Shown: positions 8,914 through 17,027 of the stretch, piece after piece
Numbering within the stretch: the first letter of the stretch is position 1
How the letters are laid out: each line of letters starts with the position of its first letter
From: Mesonia sp.
Lineage (GTDB): Bacteria > Bacteroidota > Bacteroidia > Flavobacteriales > Flavobacteriaceae
Direction of reading: 5' to 3'
NCBI GenBank assembly: GCA_012964435.1
Contig: DTTX01000044.1
Location: forward strand, 1-42,498
Length of the DNA stretch: 42,498 nucleotides
Notes under the pieces: model-generated
Database searches by the model: none
The model's input: only the letters and a program-made list of their open reading frames with translations
What the model was told of the DNA's origin: nothing
Made by a program: the position numbers and the translations under genes

Positions 8914-8921
8914 TATTTTCG
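8914..8921 (+). promoter_or_regulatory. Weak candidate -7 box upstream of element B and the carboxylase gene
   Basis: TATTTTCG matches TAnnTTTG at seven of eight positions and lies 18 bases before element B. I see no clear -33 box. The 302-base gap 8745-9046 between divergent genes otherwise contains only AT-rich sequence and element B. Confidence 0.3.
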
Positions 8922-8938
8922 TTACCAAAAATAGAAAA

Positions 8939-9032
8939 GCGTGAGGGATTGAGCGGCATGTTTAAGCTCTTTTTATTTTAAATAAAATAAAAAAGCGAGT
9001 AGCGAAAACCCGACCCGTTAGGGACACGCCCT
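8939..9032 (+). repeat. Interspersed stem-loop element, copy B
   Basis: Starts GCGTGAGGGATTGAGCGGCA. It has a central hairpin with arms at about 8970-8980 and 8983-8993 (TTTTTATTTTA and its complement, plus CTC/GAG further out). It ends GAGTAGCGAAAACCCGACCC, then GGGACACGCCC. Same conserved ends as copies A, C and D. It finishes only 14 bases before the start codon of the carboxylase gene, in the sense direction, so it would form most of that gene's leader. Confidence 0.6.
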
Positions 9033-9046
9033 AAAAATACTAATGA

Positions 9047-10690
9047 ATGGATTTAAAATTCAACAAAAACGAAGATCATAATAAATTATTAGTTTCAGAC
9101 TTGCGCAGCAGGCTTGCCAAAGTAAAATTAGGCGGTGGCGAAAAACGTATTGAAAAACACCACGCAAAAGGTAAAATGACCGCGCGCGAGCGTATTAATT
9201 TCTTACTGGACAATCCTGAAGATGCTATAGAAATCGGTGCTTTTGCCGGCGACGGAATGTACCAAGAACATGGTGGTTGCCCTAGCGGTGGCGTGGTGGT
9301 AAAAATTGGTAAGGTTTCTGGTAAACAGGTGATCGTTGTGGCGAATGATGCTACGGTAAAAGCCGGAGCTTGGTTCCCGATTACCGGAAAGAAAAACTTA
9401 CGTGCGCAAGAGATCTCGATCGAAAATAAATTACCGATTATTTACTTGGTAGATAGCGCCGGTGTTTACCTACCGATGCAAGATGAAATTTTTCCGGACA
9501 AAGAACATTTCGGAAGAATTTTTAGAAATAACGCGGTAATGAGCAGCATGGGAATTACTCAAATTGCTGCAGTGATGGGAAGTTGTGTTGCCGGCGGTGC
9601 ATATTTACCAATTATGAGCGACGAGGCTTTGATCGTTGAAAAAACAGGAAGTATTTTCTTGGCAGGAAGCTATTTGGTAAAAGCTGCCATTGGAGAAAGT
9701 ATTGATAATGAATCTTTGGGCGGAGCTACAACGCATTGTGAAGTAAGCGGCGTAACCGATTATAAGGCCGAAGATGATAAAGATGCGCTTACTAAGATTA
9801 AAAATATTATGGATAAAATCGGTGATGCAGACACTGCCGGTTTTAACCGAAAAAAGGCGGCGAAACCAAAATTAGATCCGAATGAGATTTTTGGTCATTT
9901 ACCTGCTAAAAGAAGTGACCAATACGATATGATGGAAATTATTAATCGTTTGGTCGATAATTCTGAATTTGAAGAATATAAAGCCGGTTACGGTCAAACC
10001 ATCATCACGGGTTATGCCAGAATTGATGGTTGGGCTGTTGGGATTGTTGCCAACCAACGTAAAATCGTAAAAACCACTGCAGCAAAAACTAAACCTACTG
10101 AAATGCAATTTGGCGGAGTGATTTATTCTGATTCTGCAGATAAAGCTACTCGATTTATTGCGAATTGTAATCAAAAGAAAATTCCGTTAGTGTTCTTACA
10201 AGATGTGACCGGATTTATGGTAGGGAGTAAAAGTGAACACGGCGGCATTATAAAAGATGGTGCAAAAATGGTAAATGCGGTAAGCAATTCGGTTGTTCCT
10301 AAATTCACAGTTGTGGTAGGGAACTCTTACGGCGCCGGAAATTATGCGATGTGCGGAAAAGCCTACGATCCGAGATTAATTGTAGCTTGGCCAACCGCAG
10401 AATTAGCGGTAATGAGCGGAAATTCTGCTGCAAAAGTTTTACTCCAAATTGAGACTGCTGCTTTAAAGAAAAAAGGAGAAGAAATTACGGAAGAAAAAGA
10501 AAAAGAACTTTACGATAAAATTAAAGCAGATTACGATAAGCAAATAAGTCCGTATTACGCGGCAGCGCGTATTTGGACTGATGCAGTGATCGACCCGTTA
10601 GATACTCGCAAATGGATTTCAACCGGAATAGAAGCTGCAAACCACGCTCCTATCACAAAAGATTTTAATCTAGGTGTAATTCAGACCTAA
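9047..10690 (+). CDS. Acyl-CoA carboxylase carboxyltransferase (beta) subunit, methylcrotonyl/propionyl type
   Basis: A 547-residue carboxyltransferase that moves CO2 from carboxybiotin to an acyl-CoA, in leucine or odd-chain/propionate metabolism. Both crotonase-like halves are present. The N-half has LVDSAGVYLPMQ and MGSCVAGGAYLP, which would form an oxyanion hole. The C-half has FLQDVTGFMVG and NSYGAGNYAMCGKAYDPR. The MGSC.AGGAY and GAGNY.MCG.AY forms favour methylcrotonyl-CoA carboxylase beta over propionyl-CoA carboxylase, but specificity is not certain. No biotin-carboxylase/BCCP alpha subunit is adjacent. Biotin would be attached to that partner by BirA, encoded at 34729. It is a single gene with a strong terminator. 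Confidence 0.9.
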   Translation: MDLKFNKNEDHNKLLVSDLRSRLAKVKLGGGEKRIEKHHAKGKMTARERINFLLDNPEDAIEIGAFAGDGMYQEHGGCPSGGVVVKIGKVSGKQVIVVANDATVKAGAWFPITGKKNLRAQEISIENKLPIIYLVDSAGVYLPMQDEIFPDKEHFGRIFRNNAVMSSMGITQIAAVMGSCVAGGAYLPIMSDEALIVEKTGSIFLAGSYLVKAAIGESIDNESLGGATTHCEVSGVTDYKAEDDKDALTKIKNIMDKIGDADTAGFNRKKAAKPKLDPNEIFGHLPAKRSDQYDMMEIINRLVDNSEFEEYKAGYGQTIITGYARIDGWAVGIVANQRKIVKTTAAKTKPTEMQFGGVIYSDSADKATRFIANCNQKKIPLVFLQDVTGFMVGSKSEHGGIIKDGAKMVNAVSNSVVPKFTVVVGNSYGAGNYAMCGKAYDPRLIVAWPTAELAVMSGNSAAKVLLQIETAALKKKGEEITEEKEKELYDKIKADYDKQISPYYAAARIWTDAVIDPLDTRKWISTGIEAANHAPITKDFNLGVIQT

Positions 10691-10714
10691 TATTCAATTG
10701 AAAAAAATTTAGAT

Positions 10715-10750
10715 AAAACCGCCATATTTCTCGAGAAATATGGCGGTTTT
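10715..10750 (+). terminator. Rho-independent terminator after the carboxylase gene
   Basis: A perfect 36-bp palindrome (each arm 18 bases, left 10715-10732) with GC-rich ACCGCC outer stem followed by TTTT and more T-rich sequence, 24 bases after the stop. The outer stem plus T run is the standard terminator form. Confidence 0.9.
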
Positions 10751-10846
10751 TGTTTTTGATAATTTTTAATTAAAAATTTAATCTTTCAACAGCTAGGTTA
10801 TTTTTTTTAGATATTTTGTGAAAAATTTTTTATTATAATAATTATA

Positions 10847-11680
10847 ATGGTTCAAGTAGAAAAAACGAGTCTTATTCAGAAAATTAGAGCGATCCAAGCT
10901 TTATCAGAATTAAATATCGATCTAATCGTAGAACCTTCTGAAGAAGAAAAATATAAGTTACTTCGTCAATATTTCGAAATGCAATATGAAATCGGAGACT
11001 CTCAAAAACTTATTAATACAAAAGAATTTTTAAAAATAGATCATTCGTTACCTTCTACCTCACTATTTACTATTGAAAAGCCATTAATATTCCCTAAATC
11101 GATTCTATTTAATTTAAAGGAAAAGTGGAATTTGGAAAAGAAAAATATTAACTATTCATTTTGCGGTTTAATTACTCCTAAACGAAAAAAAACTTTGGAG
11201 CTTTGGATAGAAAAAAGTCAATCAAAAAAAATATCACTACCAAATTCAAAGAAACTGATAATTAAAATAAAAAAAAGAATCTTTTCTTATCTTAACCTTC
11301 AAAGGTTTTTAATAAATAAGTACGGAAACCTTCATATTTGGTCTTCTAACAGAGGTCGAATTTTCCCTGTTAAATCTTGGGATAAAAATTATTATAACTT
11401 TTTATTGAGCTCTAAATTTGTTCTTTGTCCTTCTGGTGATTACATCTGGACTTACAGATTTTTTGAAGCGATTATGTGTGGAGCAATACCAATTGTAGAA
11501 GAGAGTTGCCCTTCTTACAATGGTTTTAAATATTACAACATGACAGATAATCTCAATGATCTAAAATGCAATAAAGAAATTATTGAGTTTAATTATAAAT
11601 TATGTATTGAAAGGCTCACACTTTCAAAAAGAGAAGCCCAAACTATTACAGCTAAGATTAAAGAACTATCTACTAATTAG
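10847..11680 (+). CDS. Exostosin-like (GT47-type) glycosyltransferase, orphan and AT-rich
   Basis: A 277-residue cytosolic protein. The recognisable part is the nucleotide-sugar-binding half: YSFCGLITPKRKKTLE around 105-120 and SSKFVLCPSGDYIWTYRFFE, then AIMCGAIPIVEES near 190-220, the pattern of exostosin-like glycosyltransferases. The acceptor and donor sugars cannot be told. The first 60 or so residues (MVQVEKTSLIQKIRAIQALS onward) are helical and do not look like the usual N-terminal domain; their DNA also looks less A-rich than the rest. No other polysaccharide gene lies nearby, so it is isolated from a biosynthetic cluster and may be an acquired or re-joined gene. Confidence 0.65.
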   Translation: MVQVEKTSLIQKIRAIQALSELNIDLIVEPSEEEKYKLLRQYFEMQYEIGDSQKLINTKEFLKIDHSLPSTSLFTIEKPLIFPKSILFNLKEKWNLEKKNINYSFCGLITPKRKKTLELWIEKSQSKKISLPNSKKLIIKIKKRIFSYLNLQRFLINKYGNLHIWSSNRGRIFPVKSWDKNYYNFLLSSKFVLCPSGDYIWTYRFFEAIMCGAIPIVEESCPSYNGFKYYNMTDNLNDLKCNKEIIEFNYKLCIERLTLSKREAQTITAKIKELSTN

Positions 11681-11821
11681 GCTAATAAATTTATTTTTCA
11701 CATTCATTTTGTTGAGGTTTCAATTGATATTCTTTAAATTATAATTTAAGAATCAATTAAATATATTAAGATTTCTATAACATTTTAATATATTAGTAGC
11801 CGTTAACCTCAACTAACATTC

Positions 11822-14800
11822 ATGAAAAAAAAATTACTCGCTTTAGGGTTGTTATTTCCAATCCTATCGATTACTGCGCAAGAAAAAATTGAATTTGTAG
11901 ATACCGAAGAAGTAATCGCAGAAGGCTTTAAAGAAGGAGAAGAAGGTAATTTAGAAGAAGCTTTAGCATTATTCGATAAGATTAATAAAAATGATTCACT
12001 CTATCATACGCTAAGCGTAACAAAATCGTACTTTTTACTAAACAACGATAGAAACGACGAGGCGATTTCTATTCTTAATGAGAGTTTAAACTCTAATTAT
12101 TATGGAGATCGTGCTTCTTTCTTCGTGAATAAGGCCAATGCATTATCTAATAAAAAAGAGTATACAAAGGCGTTACGTTCTATAGAAAACGGACTTAAAG
12201 AATACCCAAAAAATTCTTCATTATATCATAACAAAGGCTTAATTCTACAAAAGCAAGAAAATTATGCTGAAGCGATTAAAGCTTATCAAATGGCTATACT
12301 CTTAGATCCTTCTAACGGAAAACCTCATATTGCTTTAGGAAGTATTTATTATAAGCAAGAGAAAGTAGCTCAAGCTATGATGTGCTACAATACTTATTTG
12401 TTGCTTAATCCTGATGGTGAAGATTCTTTCGGAATTTTACAAGCCATCAATGAAATTGCAAAAACTAAAAATAAAAACTCTTTAGACCCAAAGATTGTAA
12501 AACAGCTGGGAAATGAAGATTTTGAAGATATTAACCTAATCATTAATAATAGAGTTGCACTTAATGATAGTTATGAAGTGGATAGTAAAATTCAAGTTCC
12601 GGTTACAAAGCAAAATCACGCACTGGTAACCTATCTTAAAGACCATCCGGAAGAAGAAGGCTTTTTTAATGAAGTGTATGTACCAATTTTTAAATGGGTT
12701 GCCGATAATGAAAATTTTGAACTCTTCACTTACACGATCTCTTATTCAATACAAAATGAAGATTACCGAAAATTTTTAGACAAACAATTTGATGATGTCG
12801 TAGAATTTGTTTCTGCTTTTAGAAACAAGTGGCAAACAACTCTTTATGATTATTCTGCTAAAATTTCTAAAGACGATAAATCTTTTTATTACAGTGATAT
12901 GGCTCTTATTGCTGAAGGTAAAATTGTAGAACAACTACCTGCAGGAGAGTGGACTTTTTATAATGAGAACGGTAAGAAATCTAGTGAAGGAATTTTTGAT
13001 AAAGACGGTAAGAAAACCGGACTTTGGAAATGGTATTACCCAAATGATCGATTAAAAGAAACTTCAGAATTAAAAGATGGAGAGATCGACGGAAAGAATA
13101 TTGGTTATTTTGAAAACGGAAGAAAAAAGTACAGCTCAAATTACAAAGACGGAAAATTAGATGGGGAATTTTTATTGTATAATGATAAAGGTGCTCTAAT
13201 TCAAAAAAAATATTTTATAAAAGGTGAATTGGACCAAACTTATACTTCTTATTTCGATGTCGGAGAAAGTTTACCAGAGTTTATCGTTCCTTATAAAAAT
13301 AAAGAAGTAAATGGTGAAGCAATAGAATATTATGCAACCGGTAAACCTTACTCGGTAATGCAATTTAAAGATGGTAAAAAGTTCGGGGTTCGTAAGAACT
13401 ATTGGCCAAAAGAGTTAATATCTTCAGAAACAAACTTTAAAAATAACTTCCCTGTAGGAGATTTTATTGCCTATCATCCTAACGGCAAAAAGAAACAGAC
13501 AGGAACCTATAATAGCGACGGTGAGTACGAGGGTAAATGGATCGATTACAATTCTGAGGGAGTTAAAATTTACGAATATCATTATAAAAATGGCGAATTA
13601 GACGGAAATTACAAAGTATTCGATGATGATGGCAAACTTCATTATGAATACGAATACAGGCGAGGTAATATTATTGCTTATAAATTTTACGACAAACAAG
13701 GTAACCTTATAAAAGAAGATAAAAAACGTGGCGGCGAATTTTTCTATGAAGGTTATACACCCTATGGTATAATTGATACAGAAGGTTTGTATGATGTTTC
13801 CGGAGGTAAAACTGGCGAATGGAAATTCTCTAATGATAACGGTGTACTTTACCAAATAAGCAATTATAAAGATAATAATCTCGATGGTAGTTTTGTGAGT
13901 TACCATACCAATGGTAATAAAAAAGTTATTGCAGAATACAAAAACGATTCTATAGTTGGTTACTATAAAGAATTATATCCTAATGGTCAGTTAGAATCTC
14001 AAGGTTATTATAAAGACGGTATGGCACAAGGTGAGTGGCGTTTTTACTATTCTAATGGTAACCTTGAATCGATTAATTTTTACCATAAAAATAATTTAAG
14101 TGGCGAGCAAAAGTACTTTGCTCCAAACGGTAAATTAGAACATACTACAATTTATAAAAACGGAGAAGAGCAAAAAAAATATTATTTCTCACCTTCTCAA
14201 GATACCTTAGAAGTGGTAGATATGGTTACTCCTACCGGAAAGTACGAGATCAAATACTTGCATTTTAATAAAAAGCCGATGGCTGTAAAATCGTATATGA
14301 ATGGTGTACAACACGGTAATGTAAAAAACTATTATTATAATGGTAATATAGAATTAGAAGGAGAATATCTTAACGGAAGTAAACATGGTAGTTGGAAAGA
14401 ATATTACGAAAATGGAAAAGTAAAAGAAGAATATTCTTATGTAAATGGTCGTCAAGACGGAAAACACACTTATTATTTTGAAGACGGATCATTAGAAAAA
14501 GAAAGCTTTTTCGAACTAGATAAAGAGGTTGGTACTTCTACCACCTATTACAAGAACGGGAATAAAGAAGTAGTATCTAATTTTATTGAAGATTATTTAA
14601 ACGGAAGACGAGAATTTTATAGCCCTAAAGGCACACTACAACTCGTTAGATTTTATAATCACGGTATTTTAGTTGGGTATTCATATTTAGATGAAAATGG
14701 CGAAGAGTTGCCAATGATTCCTGTAGAAAAAGGTACTGCAACTATCGAATCGTATTATCCTAATGGGAAGTTAGCTAGAAAAATGGTTATAAAAGACGGC

Positions 14801-15106
14801 TATTTTGATGAAAAATACACTTCTTATTACGAAAACGGAAACCTGCAAACCGACATCGATTACACGATGGGATCGTACAACGGACCTCATAAAAGTTATT
14901 ACGAAAATGGTAAACTTAAGAAAGAAGTTAACTATTTTTATGATGAACTTCACGGCAGTTATAAAACCTATTACGAAAACGGAAATCTAAAAGAAGAAAC
15001 TACCTATGTAGATGGTGTAAAAACCGGAACCAGCAAAAAATATAACGAAGATGGTAGTTTAGCTAAAGAAATTGAATACTTCAAAGATTATGTATATAAA
15101 ATGTAA
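11822..15106 (+). CDS. Exported TPR + MORN_2 (YwqK-like) repeat protein, 1094 residues
   Basis: A very long exported protein with a signal peptide MKKKLLALGLLFPILSITAQ. Residues about 30-215 form TPR helices, for example NKGLILQKQENYAEAIKAYQ. From about 375 to the end there are roughly 26 MORN_2-type units by eye, each with a core YYxNGxL followed by a strand and YxxGxxxG, for example YYENGKLKKEVNY near the C-terminus. Such repeats build an extended beta array and are often labelled YwqK-family antitoxin automatically; nothing here suggests a toxin-antitoxin pair. Its last 17 bases overlap the start of the transglutaminase gene, so the two are probably translated together. It likely acts as a secreted or periplasmic scaffold; partners are unknown. 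Confidence 0.85.
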   Translation: MKKKLLALGLLFPILSITAQEKIEFVDTEEVIAEGFKEGEEGNLEEALALFDKINKNDSLYHTLSVTKSYFLLNNDRNDEAISILNESLNSNYYGDRASFFVNKANALSNKKEYTKALRSIENGLKEYPKNSSLYHNKGLILQKQENYAEAIKAYQMAILLDPSNGKPHIALGSIYYKQEKVAQAMMCYNTYLLLNPDGEDSFGILQAINEIAKTKNKNSLDPKIVKQLGNEDFEDINLIINNRVALNDSYEVDSKIQVPVTKQNHALVTYLKDHPEEEGFFNEVYVPIFKWVADNENFELFTYTISYSIQNEDYRKFLDKQFDDVVEFVSAFRNKWQTTLYDYSAKISKDDKSFYYSDMALIAEGKIVEQLPAGEWTFYNENGKKSSEGIFDKDGKKTGLWKWYYPNDRLKETSELKDGEIDGKNIGYFENGRKKYSSNYKDGKLDGEFLLYNDKGALIQKKYFIKGELDQTYTSYFDVGESLPEFIVPYKNKEVNGEAIEYYATGKPYSVMQFKDGKKFGVRKNYWPKELISSETNFKNNFPVGDFIAYHPNGKKKQTGTYNSDGEYEGKWIDYNSEGVKIYEYHYKNGELDGNYKVFDDDGKLHYEYEYRRGNIIAYKFYDKQGNLIKEDKKRGGEFFYEGYTPYGIIDTEGLYDVSGGKTGEWKFSNDNGVLYQISNYKDNNLDGSFVSYHTNGNKKVIAEYKNDSIVGYYKELYPNGQLESQGYYKDGMAQGEWRFYYSNGNLESINFYHKNNLSGEQKYFAPNGKLEHTTIYKNGEEQKKYYFSPSQDTLEVVDMVTPTGKYEIKYLHFNKKPMAVKSYMNGVQHGNVKNYYYNGNIELEGEYLNGSKHGSWKEYYENGKVKEEYSYVNGRQDGKHTYYFEDGSLEKESFFELDKEVGTSTTYYKNGNKEVVSNFIEDYLNGRREFYSPKGTLQLVRFYNHGILVGYSYLDENGEELPMIPVEKGTATIESYYPNGKLARKMVIKDGYFDEKYTSYYENGNLQTDIDYTMGSYNGPHKSYYENGKLKKEVNYFYDELHGSYKTYYENGNLKEETTYVDGVKTGTSKKYNEDGSLAKEIEYFKDYVYKM

Positions 15107-17024
15107 ACCTTTCTTTTTACTATTCTTGTTGCTAAGCTTATCGAGTTTCGCACAAGAATATTCAGAAGAATTTCATAATTACAAACAAGAATATCCCGAT
15201 GCTTCTTTTGTGCGATTAAACAATGAGGTGAATTTAACTTTAGAAGTTAAAAACGGAAAAATTGAAATTGAACAAGAAAATATTGAAGAAGATCTATACT
15301 TAACAGAATCGGCTAAATATGGTTCAAAACGTTCGTTAGAATTTTCATCATTCTTTGAGCTTTCAGATATTGAAGCTTCATCTTTTCAATACGATAGTAA
15401 CAAATATGAAGAATTTAAGGTTGAAAATTTCACTGAAAAAGACGAGTTAGAAAATTCGTTTCACGACGATGCCAAATCGATCAATTATATTTACCCTAAC
15501 TTAAAAAAAGGCTCTAAATCGAAGTTGAAGTATTTAGAAACCATTAAAGATCCTCGGTTTTTGAGTCCGTTTTATTTTGCCAATTTCTCACCGGTAATAC
15601 AAAACAAACTTACTATTACCGCAGATAATGAGATCGATCTAGAATTTAAAGAATTTAATACCGAAGATTTCGATATTGTTTTCACTAAAGAAGAAAAACG
15701 CAATAAAACCATTTACAGTTGGGAGCTTAAAAATGTAGAACCGTTTAAATACGAGTCTAAATCTACTTCGTTAAAAAAAGTGCTTCCGCATATTGTACCA
15801 AGAATCAAATCTTATCAAATCAACGATAATAAGATTAACATTCTTACTTCGGTCGACGATCTTTACCATTGGTATTATTCCTTAGTAAAAGATTTAAATG
15901 AAGAGGAGCCGAGCCAAGAAATGATCAGTTTGGTGAACGATCTTACTAAAGATAAAACTTCAGATCTAGAGAAAGTAAAAGCTATTTATTATTGGGTACA
16001 ACAAAACATTAAATACATTGCTTTTGAATATGAATTGGGTGGTTTTATACCTCGTGAAGCCAATAAAGTGTATGCAAATAAGTATGGCGATTGTAAAGAC
16101 AATTCTAGCATTTTAAAACAAATGTTAGACATTGCCGGTTTAAAAGGTCAGCTCACTTGGATCGGTACAAGAAGTATCCCTTACACGTATGAAGAGATGC
16201 CCACGCCAATGGCAGATAATCATATGATCTTAAGTTATATTGACAAAGGTAAAACGTATTATTTAGATGCCACCGGAAGGTATTTACCTATCGATTTTCC
16301 TTCTTCATTTATTCAAGGCAAAGAAGCGTTGGTAAGTTTCGGTGAAGATCATTTTGAGATTAAACAAGTACCGGTGGTCGAAGCGAAAAGAAATCTTTTT
16401 AAAGATTCCACCTTATTAAAAGTTCACGAAGATTTTTTAGAAGGCGAAGCTTCAGCAACAATATCGGGTTATCATAAAAATATTCTTTTTCAGTATTTAG
16501 AAAACACCAAAACAGAAGATGATGTAAAAGAAATGTACAAATCTGTTTTAGAAAAAGGAAACAATAAATTTTTAATTACCGATTACAAAAACACCAATAA
16601 GTTTAGTTACGATAAAAATTTTATAGTCGATTATCATTTTAAAATTCAAGATTACGCTAAGTTTTTAGGAGATGAAATTTACCTGAATCTTAACCTCAAC
16701 AAGTATTTATCGTATGCAAAACCAGAAAAAGATCGTGAGAATGAACTGGAATACGATTTTAAAAATCAGTTAGAATTTACTACCGTTTTAGAAATTCCTG
16801 AAGGTTATGTGGTAGATTATATTCCGCAGAATGAAATTGTAGAGAGCGATTTATTAACCGCTTCTATTACCTATAAACAGCAAGAAAACAGTATTATTTA
16901 TAAGCACGAAATCACCTTAAATTTTATTGAATTAACGCTAGAAGAACAAAAAGAAGTTATTAAGCTTATCGATAAAATGGAAAAAGCCTATAACGAAATT
17001 ATCGTCTTAAAGAAAAAAGCCTAA
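15090..17024 (+). CDS. DUF3857 / transglutaminase-like exported protein with intact triad
   Basis: I chose the ATG at 15090 (MYIKCKPFFLLFLLLSLSSF, signal ending AQ) because the frame extension to 15072 needs TTG. The N-terminal part is a beta-rich DUF3857 domain and the middle a transglutaminase-like fold. The catalytic residues appear as Cys in KYGDCKDN (about 335), His in ADNHMIL (about 378) and Asp in YYLDATG (about 393), so a cysteine-peptidase or amide-transfer activity is plausible. The C-terminal third is a beta domain. It overlaps the MORN gene by 17 bases and is followed after 3 bases by a related gene, giving a clear operon. Confidence 0.87.
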   Translation: MYIKCKPFFLLFLLLSLSSFAQEYSEEFHNYKQEYPDASFVRLNNEVNLTLEVKNGKIEIEQENIEEDLYLTESAKYGSKRSLEFSSFFELSDIEASSFQYDSNKYEEFKVENFTEKDELENSFHDDAKSINYIYPNLKKGSKSKLKYLETIKDPRFLSPFYFANFSPVIQNKLTITADNEIDLEFKEFNTEDFDIVFTKEEKRNKTIYSWELKNVEPFKYESKSTSLKKVLPHIVPRIKSYQINDNKINILTSVDDLYHWYYSLVKDLNEEEPSQEMISLVNDLTKDKTSDLEKVKAIYYWVQQNIKYIAFEYELGGFIPREANKVYANKYGDCKDNSSILKQMLDIAGLKGQLTWIGTRSIPYTYEEMPTPMADNHMILSYIDKGKTYYLDATGRYLPIDFPSSFIQGKEALVSFGEDHFEIKQVPVVEAKRNLFKDSTLLKVHEDFLEGEASATISGYHKNILFQYLENTKTEDDVKEMYKSVLEKGNNKFLITDYKNTNKFSYDKNFIVDYHFKIQDYAKFLGDEIYLNLNLNKYLSYAKPEKDRENELEYDFKNQLEFTTVLEIPEGYVVDYIPQNEIVESDLLTASITYKQQENSIIYKHEITLNFIELTLEEQKEVIKLIDKMEKAYNEIIVLKKKA

Positions 17025-17027
17025 CTC

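Noticed and set aside
7925-9032. tRNA or known riboswitch in the structured elements A and B
   Set aside because: No cloverleaf, CCA end or T-loop is present, and the sequence fits no riboswitch core I know. Presence in unrelated gaps argues for a dispersed repeat or RNA.
10715-10750. Operator for a regulator at a 36-bp perfect palindrome
   Set aside because: It lies just after a stop codon, has a GC-rich stem and a following T run, which fits a terminator better.
11822-15106. Toxin-antitoxin reading of the MORN_2 (YwqK-like) protein
   Set aside because: The repeats alone trigger that automatic label; there is a signal peptide, a TPR region and no partner toxin gene. The neighbours are exported transglutaminase-like proteins.
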